Source: Cyclina sinensis (taxonomy: Eukaryota; Mollusca; Bivalvia; Venerida; Veneridae). Taken from it: a DNA stretch of 64,000 bases. Below are positions 1 to 10,485 of this stretch, in pieces. The notes beneath the pieces were generated by a model. The model worked only from the letters and a program-made list of their open reading frames with translations, was not told where the DNA came from and did no database searches. How positions within the stretch are numbered: the stretch's first letter is position 1; each line of letters opens with the position of its first letter. Location of the stretch: contig JAAONU010000016.1 of assembly GCA_012932295.1 (NCBI GenBank), positions 16,211,530-16,275,529 of the forward strand, read 5' to 3'. The position numbers were made by a program, and so were the translations under genes.

Positions 1-104
1 GTTCCACTATCCATTACTGTTTGTCTAGCAAAGCGCATATGGAGCGCTGCAGGTTAACCGGTATACAGCTCTTAAACATTCATCTCTGTACAGAGAGACC
101 AGGG

Positions 105-1100
105 GTTCTGAATCAATGTTCTGTAAGAAGGTTGGACTGGGGGTTCTGAATCAATGTTCTGTAAGAACGTTGGACAGGGGGTTCTGAATCAATGTTCTGT
201 ACGAAGGTTAGACTGGGGTTTCTGAATCAATGTTTTGTACGAAGGTTAGACTAGGGGTTCTGAATCAATGTTCTGTACGAAGGTAAGACTGGGAGTTCTG
301 AATCAATGTTCTGTACGAAGGTTAGACTGGGGGTTCTGAATCAATGTTCTGTACGAAGGTTAGACTGGGGTTTCTGAATCAGTGTTTTGTACGAAGGTTA
401 GACTTGGGGTTCTGAATCAATGTTCTGTACGAAGGTAAGACTGGGAGTTCTGAATCAATGTTCTGTACGAAGATTAGACTGGGGGTTCTGAATCAATGTT
501 CTGTACGAAGGTTAGACTGGGGGTTCAAAATCAATGTTCTGTACGAAGGTTAAACTGGGGGTTCTGAATCAATGTTCTTTACGAAGGTTAGACAGGGTTT
601 CTGAATCAATGTTCTGTACGAAGGTTAGACTGGGAGTTCTGAATCAATGTTCTGTACGAACGTTGGACTGGTAGTTCTGAATCAATGTTCTGTAAGAAGG
701 TTGGGCTGATAGTTCTGAATCAATGTTCTGGAGAACTTCTGAATCAATGTTCTGTAAGAAGGTTGGACTGGAGGTTCTAAATCAATGTTCTATAAGAAGG
801 TTGGACTGGGGTCTCTGAATTAATGTTCTGTTAGAAGGTTGGACTGTTAGTTCTAAATCAATGTTCTTTGGAAGATCTGAATCAATGTTCTGGATGGTTG
901 GACTAGAGCTTCTGAATCAATCTTCTGTAAGAAGGTTTGACTTGGGGTTCTGAATCAATGTGCTTTAAGAAGGTTGGACTGGGAGTTCTGAATCAATGTT
1001 CTGTAAGCAGGTTTGACTTGGGGTTCTGAATCAATATTCTTTAAGGAGGTTGGACTGGGAGTTCTGAATCAATGTTCAGTAAGAAGATTTGACTGAAAGT
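105..1100. repeat. 38-bp minisatellite, about 26 copies
   Basis: Tandem array whose unit contains GTTCTGAATCAATGTTCTGT followed by a variable ACGAAGGTTAGACTGGGG part. Unit starts at 105, 143 and 181 fix the period at 38 bp. Central copies are very similar; copies after about 700 are diverged and some are shortened (near 730 and 870). It lies just before an exon-like segment and is probably intronic. Confidence 0.95.
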
Positions 1101-1166
1101 TTTTTATGTTTTTGTTTCGTTCGTATTTGCCTTAAATCAAATATTGGACTAAAACCTACTTTACAG

Positions 1167-1266
1167 AACAAGAATGTGTGAAACCCGAAGTAGCTGTGTT
1201 GACTGAAAGGGAAATTTACGAGGTCTTAAGTGATTACGCTGGATGTCAAGCAACATATGATAGACT
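1167..1266 (+). CDS. Isolated exon-like segment, possible CARD/death-fold fragment
   Basis: The segment follows a TTTACAG acceptor and ends at a strong donor, CTG|GTAAGT. Between them one frame is open and reads about 33 residues, including EVAVLTEREIYEVLSDYAG and CQATYDRL. The alternation of short helices, with L-T-x-x-E followed by a D-R-L turn, resembles the middle of a CARD or other death-fold domain; this is a weak resemblance by eye. It starts with two bases of a split codon and ends in phase 0. Its neighbouring exons are not identified: the upstream part would lie beyond the minisatellite or outside the window. It could be a chance open frame or a relic exon. Confidence 0.3.
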
Positions 1267-1476
1267 GGTAAGTTATTTGACAATGAGTTCTTATTTAGTT
1301 TCATTTCGGTTAAACAAACAACATAATTTTCTATACGATTTTTTATTTCTCGTCATGACATTCTTGTATATAAAATGTTACGTGTACAGAAACATTTTGC
1401 CTTGGTAGTAATGTCCGTTATTTACCCAGAAACAAGCCTAACAGTCACCAAAACGGACTGCCATATCAACGGCTAG

Positions 1477-1585
1477 GTATCATATCTGTGCAATAAAATA
1501 AGTATCATATCTGTACAATAAAATAAGTATCATATCTGTACAATAAAATAAGTATCATATCTGTACAATAAAATAAGTATCATAT
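1477..1585. repeat. 25-bp tandem repeat, about 4.5 copies
   Basis: The unit begins AGTATCATATCTGTACAATA and starts again at 1501, 1526, 1551 and 1576. Copies are almost identical; the last breaks off after ATCATATG. Confidence 0.9.
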
Positions 1586-2291
1586 GCATCTTTAAAAAAC
1601 TGGCGATGCAAATAAAATGTAAGCGAGTATTCATAAGTTGTAGGCAAGGTAATGGCTCAATACCTATCACACTGTGGTGAACTTGGAATTGTATTCGATG
1701 TTACAGTACAACATGCAAATATGTAATGCTTGTCTTTCGCATAACTCAATATGGAGTCAAATGTTGCCAGGTCAAAATACTAAAATAGACGATCAAGTTT
1801 TACAGAAAAAAAAAGATAATTTCAGATCCAGTTCAGTATAATGGTAAACATATTAACGACTAGACAAAATATTTACAGTGAAATCATGCATTAACATGCA
1901 TGTATAATATAACAAATAATTTTGCCGTATCATGTAATATGATTAGACGCAGTAAATGAGGATGACAATGATTCGAACAAATCCAGCTGAAAGCAACAAT
2001 TAAGGCACAATACCATGTATAAATGATTCCATTTTTTCGAAAGAGTATTTAATTCGAATTCTAAAATAGCAAACCTTCCATAGAACAGTCTGAGTTTTAT
2101 CTGTATTCTTTAGTATTTATGTGTACTTGGACGGTCGCATATATGAATGCAAAACTAATAAAGAAATAACAGAATGAAACAAACCTTCAAATATTTGTAG
2201 TATGAAAACAACATGTATAATTTAGCATATCTAAAAATACGCCATGTATGTTTTGACATTATTCTCAAGTCTAGTCTTCCTAAAAATCTCT
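1586..2291. other. AT-rich stretch, 3' flank of the B-box/macro gene
   Basis: I see no exon or repeat. Candidate poly(A) signals for the minus-strand gene should be just below 2291, but none was singled out with confidence. Confidence 0.4.
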
Positions 2292-2800
2292 TCAAATAAA
2301 CAATAAGTTGCGAACAACTGAACTTTCAATTTGGGCATGTTCTGCCGTTTGTAAAGCACGCAAGTTGTTCGAAGACACAATATCACAATCTCTAAAAGCT
2401 TCTTTCACAGCGTTTGCAAACTCGCCTACTGTGTCACTGGCCTTATCACATAAATAAATCTCTCTAATGCTACATCGTGGCTGCTCCCTGAAATAGTTTT
2501 TCACAGCTTTGACAATCATGAAGGTTGCATTCTTGACAGGAAATTTATACGAACCAGAACTAACTGCAGGAAAAGCAATGGAGGCAATTCTCTTCCTTGA
2601 CGCATTCATGAGACAATTAGTAATACACTCGTACAACTTGTCTTCCTCTTTACTTTTACCGTCAATCCATTTCGGCCCCACTGCATGTACTATAGCTGAA
2701 AAGGGCAGTTTTCCTGCTGCAGAGCAATACACCTGCCCTTCTTGCATATGGCCATTTCTCTGGATGTGGTCAGTACATTCCTCTTGTATTGATCGCCCAC
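2292..2800 (-). CDS. Exon 4: rest of macro domain and C-terminus
   Basis: It codes residues 673-841. The joined codon gives KGGGRSIQEEC, followed by AAGKLP, IHAVGPKW and IAFPAVSSGSYKFP, the conserved strands and second phosphate loop of macro domains. The pattern is closest to the first macro domain of PARP14/PARP9 as I know that family. The acceptor is TTTCCAG. The last about 25 residues after the domain show nothing recognisable. Confidence 0.88.
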
Positions 2801-5800
2801 CTGGAAATGATTCCGAGCTTTTAAATACCTTATTTAGTAAAAAACCACATGGAACAGTCTCACAGTAAGTCTCAATCTTTTACGCTTATTACTATACAAG
2901 CAATGTTCATCATATTTGGGGCTGCTTTTTATTGTTGCTTAAAATATTTTTCCACTGATTGTTGCAACAGAAAACGATTGAACTGTCAAATTCATTTGAA
3001 ATAGATTTTTCATTCTATGAACGGTAAAGATATTAACTGTTTGGTATTTGGAGATATAAAACTGATTTGGGTTATAAGTAATGCAACAAATTTCATTCTC
3101 TGAAAGGTAAAGATATTAACTGTTTGGTATTTAGAGATATAAAACTGATTTGGGTTATAAGTAATGCAACAAATAATTTTGTACTCAGTATAGTTCTACA
3201 TACCCTTCTGCACTAAAGCCTTTGCAAGTCCCCCATTGTGTTTCAGTGTTTTATCTGCTGCATTCACTAACGCCTCTGCTGGTAGCTCAGTAATGTCTCC
3301 TGCAACAACATATATCATTCTGTCATCTCCCGGAAAACACAGTGTCTGTATTGCAGACGATTTATTTTCACCATCCACATTAAGATTCATCTGAACACTG
3401 ACATCTGACTTTTCTTGCTTATTGGTTTCTACTTTTTCTTGATCATCGTCAGAGAAGCGTGGCGCATCGTCATCGTCTTCGTGATCCGAGTCAAACCGAT
3501 CTTCTTCGGCTGTTGAGTGTTTCGAAGCTATTTCATGGACCATTCTTACAGCTTCACCTAAACCGAACCCAATTCCTTTTAAAAGAATGCTATTTTTGTC
3601 AGGATTTGATATTTCAACACAGTATTGAGAAGAACAGTTTCGAATCTTTTGTAATTTCTTTTTGTTTCTCATTACGTATTTGACTATATGCTCATCATAA
3701 TGCAAGGCGACGGTTTTGACTTGGTTGTCACGTAGAAATATACGGATCACATCAAAGGAGTCATTCAGTATGGTGGTGCATGTAGAATACAGATACACCT
3801 TTTCGTCATTGTGGTTTATTTCAATCTCAATCTGGAAAAAAATGAAGATGAATGACGCATCTCCTGAGATGTAACAATGCTAATGATAATTCTACGTGTA
3901 TAATTAACATTTTATATAAAACACATGAACAAACATTTTTTTTGTTACTGAATCTAAACACGATAATAGAAATATGATAATGCAATAATCAGTAACGAAT
4001 TTATCTCTCTATTTATATCACGTATACAATTTATTTACATCTGCCTTGGGCGACTTGCACAGATTGTCATATTTAAACAAGATTTTTTTTCCATTTTATC
4101 AGTTTTTCTAAATATAAATTAAGAAAATATCTCCTTATATGTGACTTAATTTACTTTGATAGGTTGTTAAAAGCAAATGTTTACAAAAGGCTTGAAAAAA
4201 CTTTGAGTTAAAATAATTGTCACAGAAAACAAGTTGATAAGTATAAATTGAAACAATTTCTAAGTACGCACCTGGTCAGGATATTTTCTCTTTAACTTTC
4301 CAGTAACGATCTGCCATTTGTCAGATTCAACAATAAACTCGGATCCCTTTCTTAGCTCAAGTGATTTTTCTAGAACCGTTTCTTTGAGAATTTCCAGGCA
4401 CTGCTCATTTTCTTCTGCGGATCTACTAAATAGTTTAAGACTATCACCTTCTACGTTCCATTCCCCCTTCAAGTCCCATGTCTGAAATCGCAAACGTACA
4501 ATATTTTGAACTAGGCCGGAACTCAGCATTTTTCGTCTGCCCCATGATATATTCCTTTCAACCAAGCTGACCGGGTTTGGAATATCTTCCTGATGTGTTT
4601 TATTCACATCGTGCAAAGTGAAAGTTTCGTTGTTTATACCAGCCTCGGTTTCAGTGGAGTCGAGCTTACTTGATCTGTAGGACATCTGAGATGGCGATCT
4701 GTCCTCTCCTTGTGAAACTGAGAAAGACTTCAGGACTTCCATAAGTTTCCCACTTTGAGCAGATTCGTTGGATACAGGTGATACAGAGTGAAGTTCTGTA
4801 TTCGATTCCTGTGCATTGTTACCATCTGAAAATGCATCAGACATTAAAGGGGCTGTGCTCCAGATGACAAAAAAAAGAAAGTTTTCTTGTATTATGAATT
4901 TCTTGTAATATTTATGACTAATGCTTAAAAAATAACTTACTGACAAAAAATAAGTCAAATAATTACATTGTAAATTGATTTTTTTCCCTTTCAAAGTGCT
5001 ATACCGTAACGCGACGGTATAACTATATCGTATAACATTTAAAGTAAATGTCTGTAATATCACATGCGGCGATGGTGGTGACAGTAAAAGCGTTGGAAAT
5101 ATTTTGTTAACATGAGGGTCCAGAGTTCAAATCGGGCTGGAGCGAATTTTTTTTTTCTATTTTGACTTTTATAATCAGTTTTGAAGTAAAATATTATGTT
5201 GTTATAATCTCAAGGCATCTAAATATATAATTTATGGAAAAAAAAATTATGTCAAATCTGGAGTACAGCCTCTTTAAAGCAACTGACTCACAAATGGGCC
5301 GACGATGAAAAAAAGAAAATGTTCTTACATCTTGAAATTTTTTCTGCAATTGTGAAGAACATATTTAAACTAAGTTACTGATTCATTTTTTGATACAGAA
5401 AAACATCAAAATATAAAGTTTTACACATTTTTATCGGTAAAATTTACCCCGTTAGTCACGGGGTAGATACTTTAGTTATAACATTAATTTTGACGCATCC
5501 TTACAAGTAGGCGCTGTGGCTCAGTGGTCTAGATCGTTATTCTATATTTTACTGACCGAAAGGTCGTGGGTTCGAATCCTGGCAATGTCAAACCTTTTTT
5601 TCAGTTTTCATGGTGTATAGAAGCATAATATTATGTTTTTTCCATAGTGTATTAAAGTCTCTAAAATTTTAAAGAAAAAAACATTTCAGCAAAATTCTGT
5701 GAGTCAGTCGCTTTAAATCAAGCACACATGCTTTTAAAACAGGTATATCAACCTGTTTATAAACAAGGAATATCTTCTAAGATCGGTAGTGTAAAAACTG

Positions 5801-6946
5801 TGTATACGTCTAAAAGTTTAGTCCCATTAAATCAGTTAAAACACCATGATACCGAATATTCTTTCTGTCCATCGATATGAGGAATAACTTTTGACTAAGT
5901 ATTTGGTTTTTATAGATAAACATATTACATGTACTAACGTATATGTACTAACTTTTCCTTTTTTCACTGACTAGGCATAAAACATACTACTTGTTCAACT
6001 GTCTTTATTTTAAGCACCATTTTGGTCATGACATTTTCTCTGTTTTTATAATTAAGAAAAATTCTGATGATATTGTGAATAAACAAATAAGAATCATCAA
6101 TAATATTTTACCTTCGCCTATTTCTCCTTTAAATTCCTGAATCGAACCGAGCGCTTGGATAAGTTTACTAAAGTCTTCTGTAGTACAGGCTTGGTTGTAG
6201 CGTAACTCAGTTATTTCTGACAATTTCGATCCTTTCTGTTGAAATTTCGTTAGTTTCTCTGTCAAGCAATTGTTAGATTTGAGAAATATCAGCGGATCCG
6301 TTTCTTTCAGCAGAGCATCAGCCTCGGACACCAGACCTTCACATTGACCCACAGAGTGTTTGTTCATTTCTAGCCTTTTAACCATTTCTTCTGTTGCTTG
6401 TTCTATTTTGTTGTTAAGAAAGTCACGTCTTTTGTCCAATAATTCTCTGTATGTCTTAAACTGATCACTTATAATTGCTTTTAAGCGTCCGTTTTTATCC
6501 CGTTGTTCCTTCTCTTTATCTTCTAATCTTTTAGTCAACGTTTGAAAATCATACTGCTTTATTTGATTGACTAATTCCATCAAATGCGCGTGTTTTTCTC
6601 TGTACAACTCTTCCATACCTTTGACAACATGTCTACTATGCTCATCGTTTGCACAAAGCTCACATAGGTTCCTACTACAGTCTAAACAGATTAGTGTAAC
6701 TTCCTTGTCCACATGTGTTTGACACAATATCCGTGTTTTATACGCAGTAGTGTCTTGTTTACCGGTTGCCTGTTTGTTAAGATTTGTCTTTTGTAACTTA
6801 TGCCCTTTAGTCATTTTAGTTCGCTTGTGTGCAGAGACGCACTCTGAACAAATGTGCTCCTCACAATCACTGCAGAAATACAGTGCTATATTGTTGTCCT
6901 CACATTGCGTACACATCTGCCCTGTTTCCATTTCGTTTCCTTCCAT
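2292..6946 (-). CDS. B-box/coiled-coil, KH-like and macro-domain protein (TRIM-like PARP14-type fusion), 841 aa
   Basis: Four exons on the minus strand: 6946-6112, 4825-4272, 3831-3204 and 2800-2292. All use GT-AG introns, phases are 1, 0 and 1, and the total is 2526 nt (841 codons plus stop). Order of parts: B-box 1 (residues 12-49), B-box 2 (75-106), coiled coil (about 115-200), Ser-rich linker (280-360), KH-like modules (about 385-460 and 500-567), acidic linker (568-600), and a macro domain (635-835). There is no RING and no PARP catalytic domain. Macro domains bind ADP-ribose; B-box/coiled-coil regions multimerise TRIM proteins. A cytosolic immune role, binding mono-ADP-ribosylated targets, is inferred. 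The start ATG at 6946 is preceded by an in-frame stop (TGA) six codons upstream. The phases alone do not prove that the B-box exon is spliced to the rest; transcript data would settle it. Confidence 0.82.
3009..3174. repeat. 83-bp tandem duplication in intron 3
   Basis: Two copies start with TTCATTCT at 3009 and 3092 and differ at only a few bases. They fill much of the 403-bp intron between exons 3 and 4 of the B-box/macro gene. Confidence 0.85.
3204..3831 (-). CDS. Exon 3: KH-like module, acidic linker, first part of macro domain
   Basis: It codes residues 464-673. A KH-like region (about 500-567) ends in a helix-rich segment and is followed by a strongly acidic tract (FDSDHEDDDD). The macro domain opens at about residue 635 with VVAGDI and VNAAD, then LKHNGGLAKAL, the ADP-ribose-binding loop with its GG. 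The acceptor is TTTTTCCAG and the donor AAGG|GTATGT, phase 1. Confidence 0.85.
4272..4825 (-). CDS. Exon 2: linker and KH-like module
   Basis: It codes residues 279-463. The first half is Ser/Thr/Glu-rich and probably disordered; the second half (about 385-460) has the strand-helix pattern seen in the KH-like repeats of PARP14 proteins. The acceptor is CATTTTCAG at 4826-4827, giving GAT as the split codon. The frame stays open upstream, and an ATG at 4844 would add MSDAFS in frame, but 4844 coincides with the end of a TIR element, so splicing at 4825 is preferred. The donor is CCAG|GTGCGT. Confidence 0.75.
4844..5277. mobile_element. TIR element with a B-box-like internal motif (copy 1)
   Basis: The ends are inverted repeats of about 25 bp: TTAAAGGGGCTGTGCTCCAG at the left, and at the right a segment whose complement reads TTAAAGAGGCTGTACTCCAG; two mismatches in the 20 bp shown and a small indel further in. 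The interior has a tRNA-like GAGTTCAAATCGGG at about 5114-5127. There is no coding capacity; it is non-autonomous. It lies in intron 1 of the B-box/macro gene with its left end 18 bp from exon 2. Confidence 0.75.
5273..5717 (+). mobile_element. TIR element with tRNA-like A and B boxes (copy 2)
   Basis: A 20-bp inverted repeat, TTTAAAGCAACTGACTCACA at 5273-5292, matches the complement of 5698-5717 at 19 of 20 positions. Inside are TGGCTCAGTGG (5517-5527) and GGTTCGAATCC (5569-5579), typical A and B boxes of a tRNA-type Pol III promoter. No acceptor stem can be formed, so it is not a functional tRNA gene. It abuts copy 1, sharing TTTAA. A diverged relative is at about 56990-57412. Confidence 0.8.
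5718..6111. other. Remainder of intron 1 of the B-box/macro gene
   Basis: AT-rich. I see nothing else here except the read-through reading frame noted for exon 1 (to 6026). Confidence 0.5.
6112..6946 (-). CDS. Exon 1 (coding): tandem B-boxes and coiled coil
   Basis: This exon codes residues 1-278. B-box 1 ligands are visible as C12, C15, C25, C28, C33, C36, H40 and H49; B-box 2 as C75, H78, C87, C90, C95, C98, H103 and H106, which is a complete zinc set for each. A Lys/Glu-rich heptad-like region follows (about 115-200). The donor is GAAG|GTAAAA, a weak one, leaving phase 1; reading through it gives a short hydrophobic tail and a stop at 6026, so an intron-retained isoform ending there is possible. 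A strong acceptor (TTGTTTAACAG, exon from 7029) lies 83 nt upstream of the ATG, implying a spliced 5' untranslated exon further upstream. Confidence 0.85.
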
Positions 6947-7031
6947 TTTAAGTTTGAAATCTCAGTGTTACTGATGTGTAAAACTTGACAGATTATTCAG
7001 TGTTATCTCCCTTTGGTCTTTTACGACATCT

Positions 7032-7240
7032 GTTAAACAAAAAAGAATGAAAATCCCTTATAATAAAAAATTGCAGTAAATGTAAACTTCCCATTTATGA
7101 AACGTATGATTGTACAAAAACAACATCAGAACATCGTAGAAAAATAATGACATCCATTTCAAAAAAGTATACATTTTCCTGGCAGTTATGATCCGTGTGT
7201 TATAGATAATGTGCTTACTGGTGTTTTGTCTAAATCTGAA
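7032..7240. other. Intron sequence before SINE copy
   Basis: Probable part of the intron between the candidate 5' untranslated exon near 11740 and the acceptor at 7030. No other feature is seen. Confidence 0.35.
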
Positions 7241-7395
7241 GTAGAGTGGTCCATTTGTAATACGCTTGACAGGAGTCACGAGTTAGATTCCCAGCTCCTC
7301 AATTAACATTACTAATAGTCTTTAAGACGAGACGGAAAACCGCCCATGTATCAGTTTTATAAACTGAGCGTATAAAAGAACCAGGGGTGCTTCTA
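7241..7395 (+). mobile_element. tRNA-derived SINE, copy 1
   Basis: It shares an ordered set of blocks with 10325-10485: an AGTGGTCC A-box-like head, CCAGCTCCTC, ACATTACTAAT, GTCTTT, CCATGTATCAG, AAACTGAGC and AAGAACCAGGGGTGC. The head is diverged from a tRNA. No tail of simple repeats is clear. Confidence 0.65.
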
Positions 7396-7440
7396 GAATT
7401 GGATGTTTTCTGTTTCTTGCACTACCCCACACGATCTTAA

Positions 7441-9693
7441 ACAAGATGGCCATGATGGCCCTAGATTGCTCACCTGAGTATTTTGGTTGTAGGTTTGCTG
7501 TTCGGCAGTATTTCATGTTTTAATTGAAAATATGTAAGTAATGTTAATATAAATATGTAAACATGTAAAATATCAGTCAATAAATACAGGCTCTATGACA
7601 AAAAGTAGAAATATCTATCATAAGCTATGGTGACCGTGACCTTAACCCAGTGATCTCAAACCCTACCCACGGAATATAGGATCCATGCAGGGAAAAATTT
7701 GCTGTAGCTTTAAAACAAAAAGTAGGTCAAAAATATAGGTAATGCTATGATGTTTTTGAAATCGGAACAAAAAACTGTACACATGGTCCAAATTTCATTG
7801 CCATAGCTCCAAAAACAAAAAAGTAAGTCAAAAATATGGCTCATGCGATGACATTTTTGAAATCCGAACAAAAAACTGTGCATATGGTCCAAATTTCATT
7901 GCCATAGCGCCAAAGACAAAAAGTAGGTCAGTAGGTCAAAAATATCGATCATGCGATGACATTCTTGAAATCGGAACAAAAAACTGTACACATGGTACAA
8001 ATTCCATTGCCATGGCTCCAAAAACAAAAAATAGGTCAGTAGGTCAAATATATATGTCATGCGATGACATTTTTGAAATCGAAACGAAAAACTGTGCACA
8101 CGGTCCAAATTCCATTGCCATGGCTCCAAAAACAAAAAGTAGGTCAGTAGGTCAAAAATATAGCTCATGATATGACGTTTTTGAAATCAGAACAAAAAAC
8201 TGTATACATGGTCCAAATTTCATTGCCATAGCTCCAAAAACAAAAAGTAGGTCAGTAGGTCAAAAGTGAAGGTCATGCGATGACATTTTTAAAATCAAAA
8301 CGAAAAACTATGCACACAGTCCATAATTCATTGCTGTAGCTAAAAAAACAAAAAAGTAGGTCAGTAAATCAAGGGGGGAGTTGCCCCCACCGGAGGGGGG
8401 ATGACCCCACTGTGGTCAGGGTGCATCCTACCAAATATCTAAGCTTCAGGCCTTGCAGTTTGTGACAAGAAGATTTTAAAAGTTTTTTGCTATATAACTC
8501 TATGTAAAACATGTGACCTCTTGGGCGGGGCCAGTTTCGACCAAGGGGCCATGATTTGAACAATCTTGGTAGAGGTCTACTAGACAATGCTCAACACCAA
8601 ATATCTAAGCTCTACGCCTTGTAGTTTCTAACAAGAAAATTTTTAAAGTTTTCCCTACATGTATATAACTCTATGTAAATCAAATAAGCCCTGGGCGGGG
8701 TCAGTTCTGACCCCAGGGTCACAATTTGAACAATCTTTGTAGAGGTCAACTAGATGATGCCTCGTACCAAATATCTAAACTCCAGGCCTTGCAGTTTCTG
8801 ACAAGAAGATTTTTAAAGAATTTACTATATATCTCTATGTAAAATATATGTGACCCCTTGGGCGGAGCCAATTTTAACCCAGGGGCGATGATTTGAACAA
8901 TCTTGGTAGAGGTCTACTAGACAATGCTACACACCAAATATCTAAGCTCCATTCCTTGCGGTTTCTGACAAGAAGATTTTTAAAGTTTTCCCTATATAAC
9001 TCTATGTAAATCAAGTGACCCCCAGGGCGGGGCCAGTTTGACCCAAGGGTCATAATTTGAACAATTTTGGTAGAGGTCCACTAGATGATGCCTCATACCA
9101 AATATCTAAGCTCCATGCCTTGTGGTTTCAGACAAGAAGATTTTTAAAGTTTTCACTATATAACTCTATGTCAATCAAGTGACCCCCAGGGCGGGGCCAT
9201 TTTTGACCCAGGAGCCATGATTTGAACAAACTTGGTAGAGATCCACTGGACAATGCTGCACACCAAATATCTAAACTCTTGGCCTTGTGGTTTCAGACAA
9301 GAAGATTTTTAAAGTTTTCCTATATAAGCCTATGTAAAATCAATTGACCCCCGGCGGGGCCAAATTTGACCCCAGGGGCATAATTTGAACAAACTTGATA
9401 GAGTTCCATTAGACAATGCTACATACCAAATCTTAAGGCTCAGGGCCTTGTGGTTTCAGACAAGAAGTTTTTCAAAGTTTTTCCTTTAAGTTGCCATAGC
9501 AACAAGAGTTCTTGATGAAATTGAATTCTTTTAACAACTTTGGTAGAGCTTCATGCAAGTAATATCCCAGGCATGTTTCATCAATGTTGGCTCAGCGGTT
9601 TAGAAGGAGATGTTGTTTAAGTCAAAGTGTTGACGACGCACGCCGACATTTCAACGATCCCAAAAGCTCACCCTAAGCAGGCTCAGGTGAGCT
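7441..9693 (+). mobile_element. Hairpin-ended tandem-repeat element, copy A
   Basis: It starts with the near-palindrome GGCCATGATGGCC and GCTCACCTGAGTA and ends with GGCTCAGGTGAGCT. Between are an about 110-bp tandem unit (7700-8350, with GACATTTTTGAAATC) and an about 165-bp unit (8400-9480, with ACCAAATATCTAAGCTC, GACAAGAAGATTTTTAAAG and GGGCGGGGCCA). There is no protein. Same family as 21616-24254 and, reversed, 37132-41592. The layout resembles non-autonomous bivalve elements with tandem cores (pearl/HINE, Helitron-related); the assignment is inference. Confidence 0.75.
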
Positions 9694-10324
9694 AAAAACT
9701 TAACTCTGCATCGGGGCGTCAGTTACACAGTCAACCGGAACAGACAAAAAAATAAGCTCAAAAAGATAGCGAGGGCAACAGATGTAAATAACGATATAAA
9801 TATTGAAAGTGTTATATAAATGCTTATGTTAGCAATCTACGCACTGTTTAACGCTTAAAGCCTAGTGAATCAAATCAAAACTTTGTTTTCCAAATACAGG
9901 CGATTCGAAATAAATACGTATATGGCCTCGAGATAATGACATAACATACTATCTTTCAATGTTTTTCGGTTTGACAGTTGACCTTATCTGATTTGAAACC
10001 GCTAATACAAATACAATATATTTCTGATTAACAGGAAAATGACGCGATTTTCTCTATAAGAAGGAAGACCTGTAGACTTATCTTATTTTGTTCATTGATT
10101 AATTTATCAAACTGAATTTTATAAGTTAAGAATGTATTTTACAAAATGACAGGTCCGCGAACTAGAATTCATCAATGAGAAGGTATCTACTAAAAATTCA
10201 TTAATTCTGAAAATACATTAAGTTGAAACTTTTATACAACCCATCAATCATAATTATGTGTTGATCATATATGACCAAGATATAATTCGTTTAAACGAGC
10301 AACTTAACGGAGGTTTTGAAGTGC
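9694..10324. other. AT-rich non-coding stretch
   Basis: No exon, repeat or RNA gene is seen. Confidence 0.4.
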
Positions 10325-10485
10325 ACCAGTGGTCCAGTGGTAACGCGCTAGGTTGGTAATACAGGGGTCAGAAGTTTGATCGTCGCTCCTCTACTAACAT
10401 TACTAATTGTCTTTCGGAAGAGACATTAAACTGAGGTACCATGTATCAGTGCTATAAACTGAGCATGGAAAAGAACCAGGGGTGC
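10325..10485 (+). mobile_element. tRNA-derived SINE, copy 2
   Basis: The head has AGTGGTCCAGTGGTAACGCG (A-box-like) and a weak B-box near GAAGTTTGATCGTCGC. The body shares the ACATTACTAAT, CCATGTATCAG, AAACTGAGC and GAACCAGGGGTGC blocks with 7241-7395. Confidence 0.7.

Noticed and set aside
1..1100. CRISPR-like array
   Set aside because: Units are continuous without unique spacers; it is a minisatellite in a eukaryotic genome.
5505..5590. tRNA gene candidate
   Set aside because: A and B boxes are present but the acceptor stem does not pair and the anticodon arm is not formed; it is the inner part of a TIR element.
7710..8168. Open frames with repeated FDLLTYFLFLEPWQWN
   Set aside because: They are the translation of the 110-bp tandem unit and recur with its period; not a protein.
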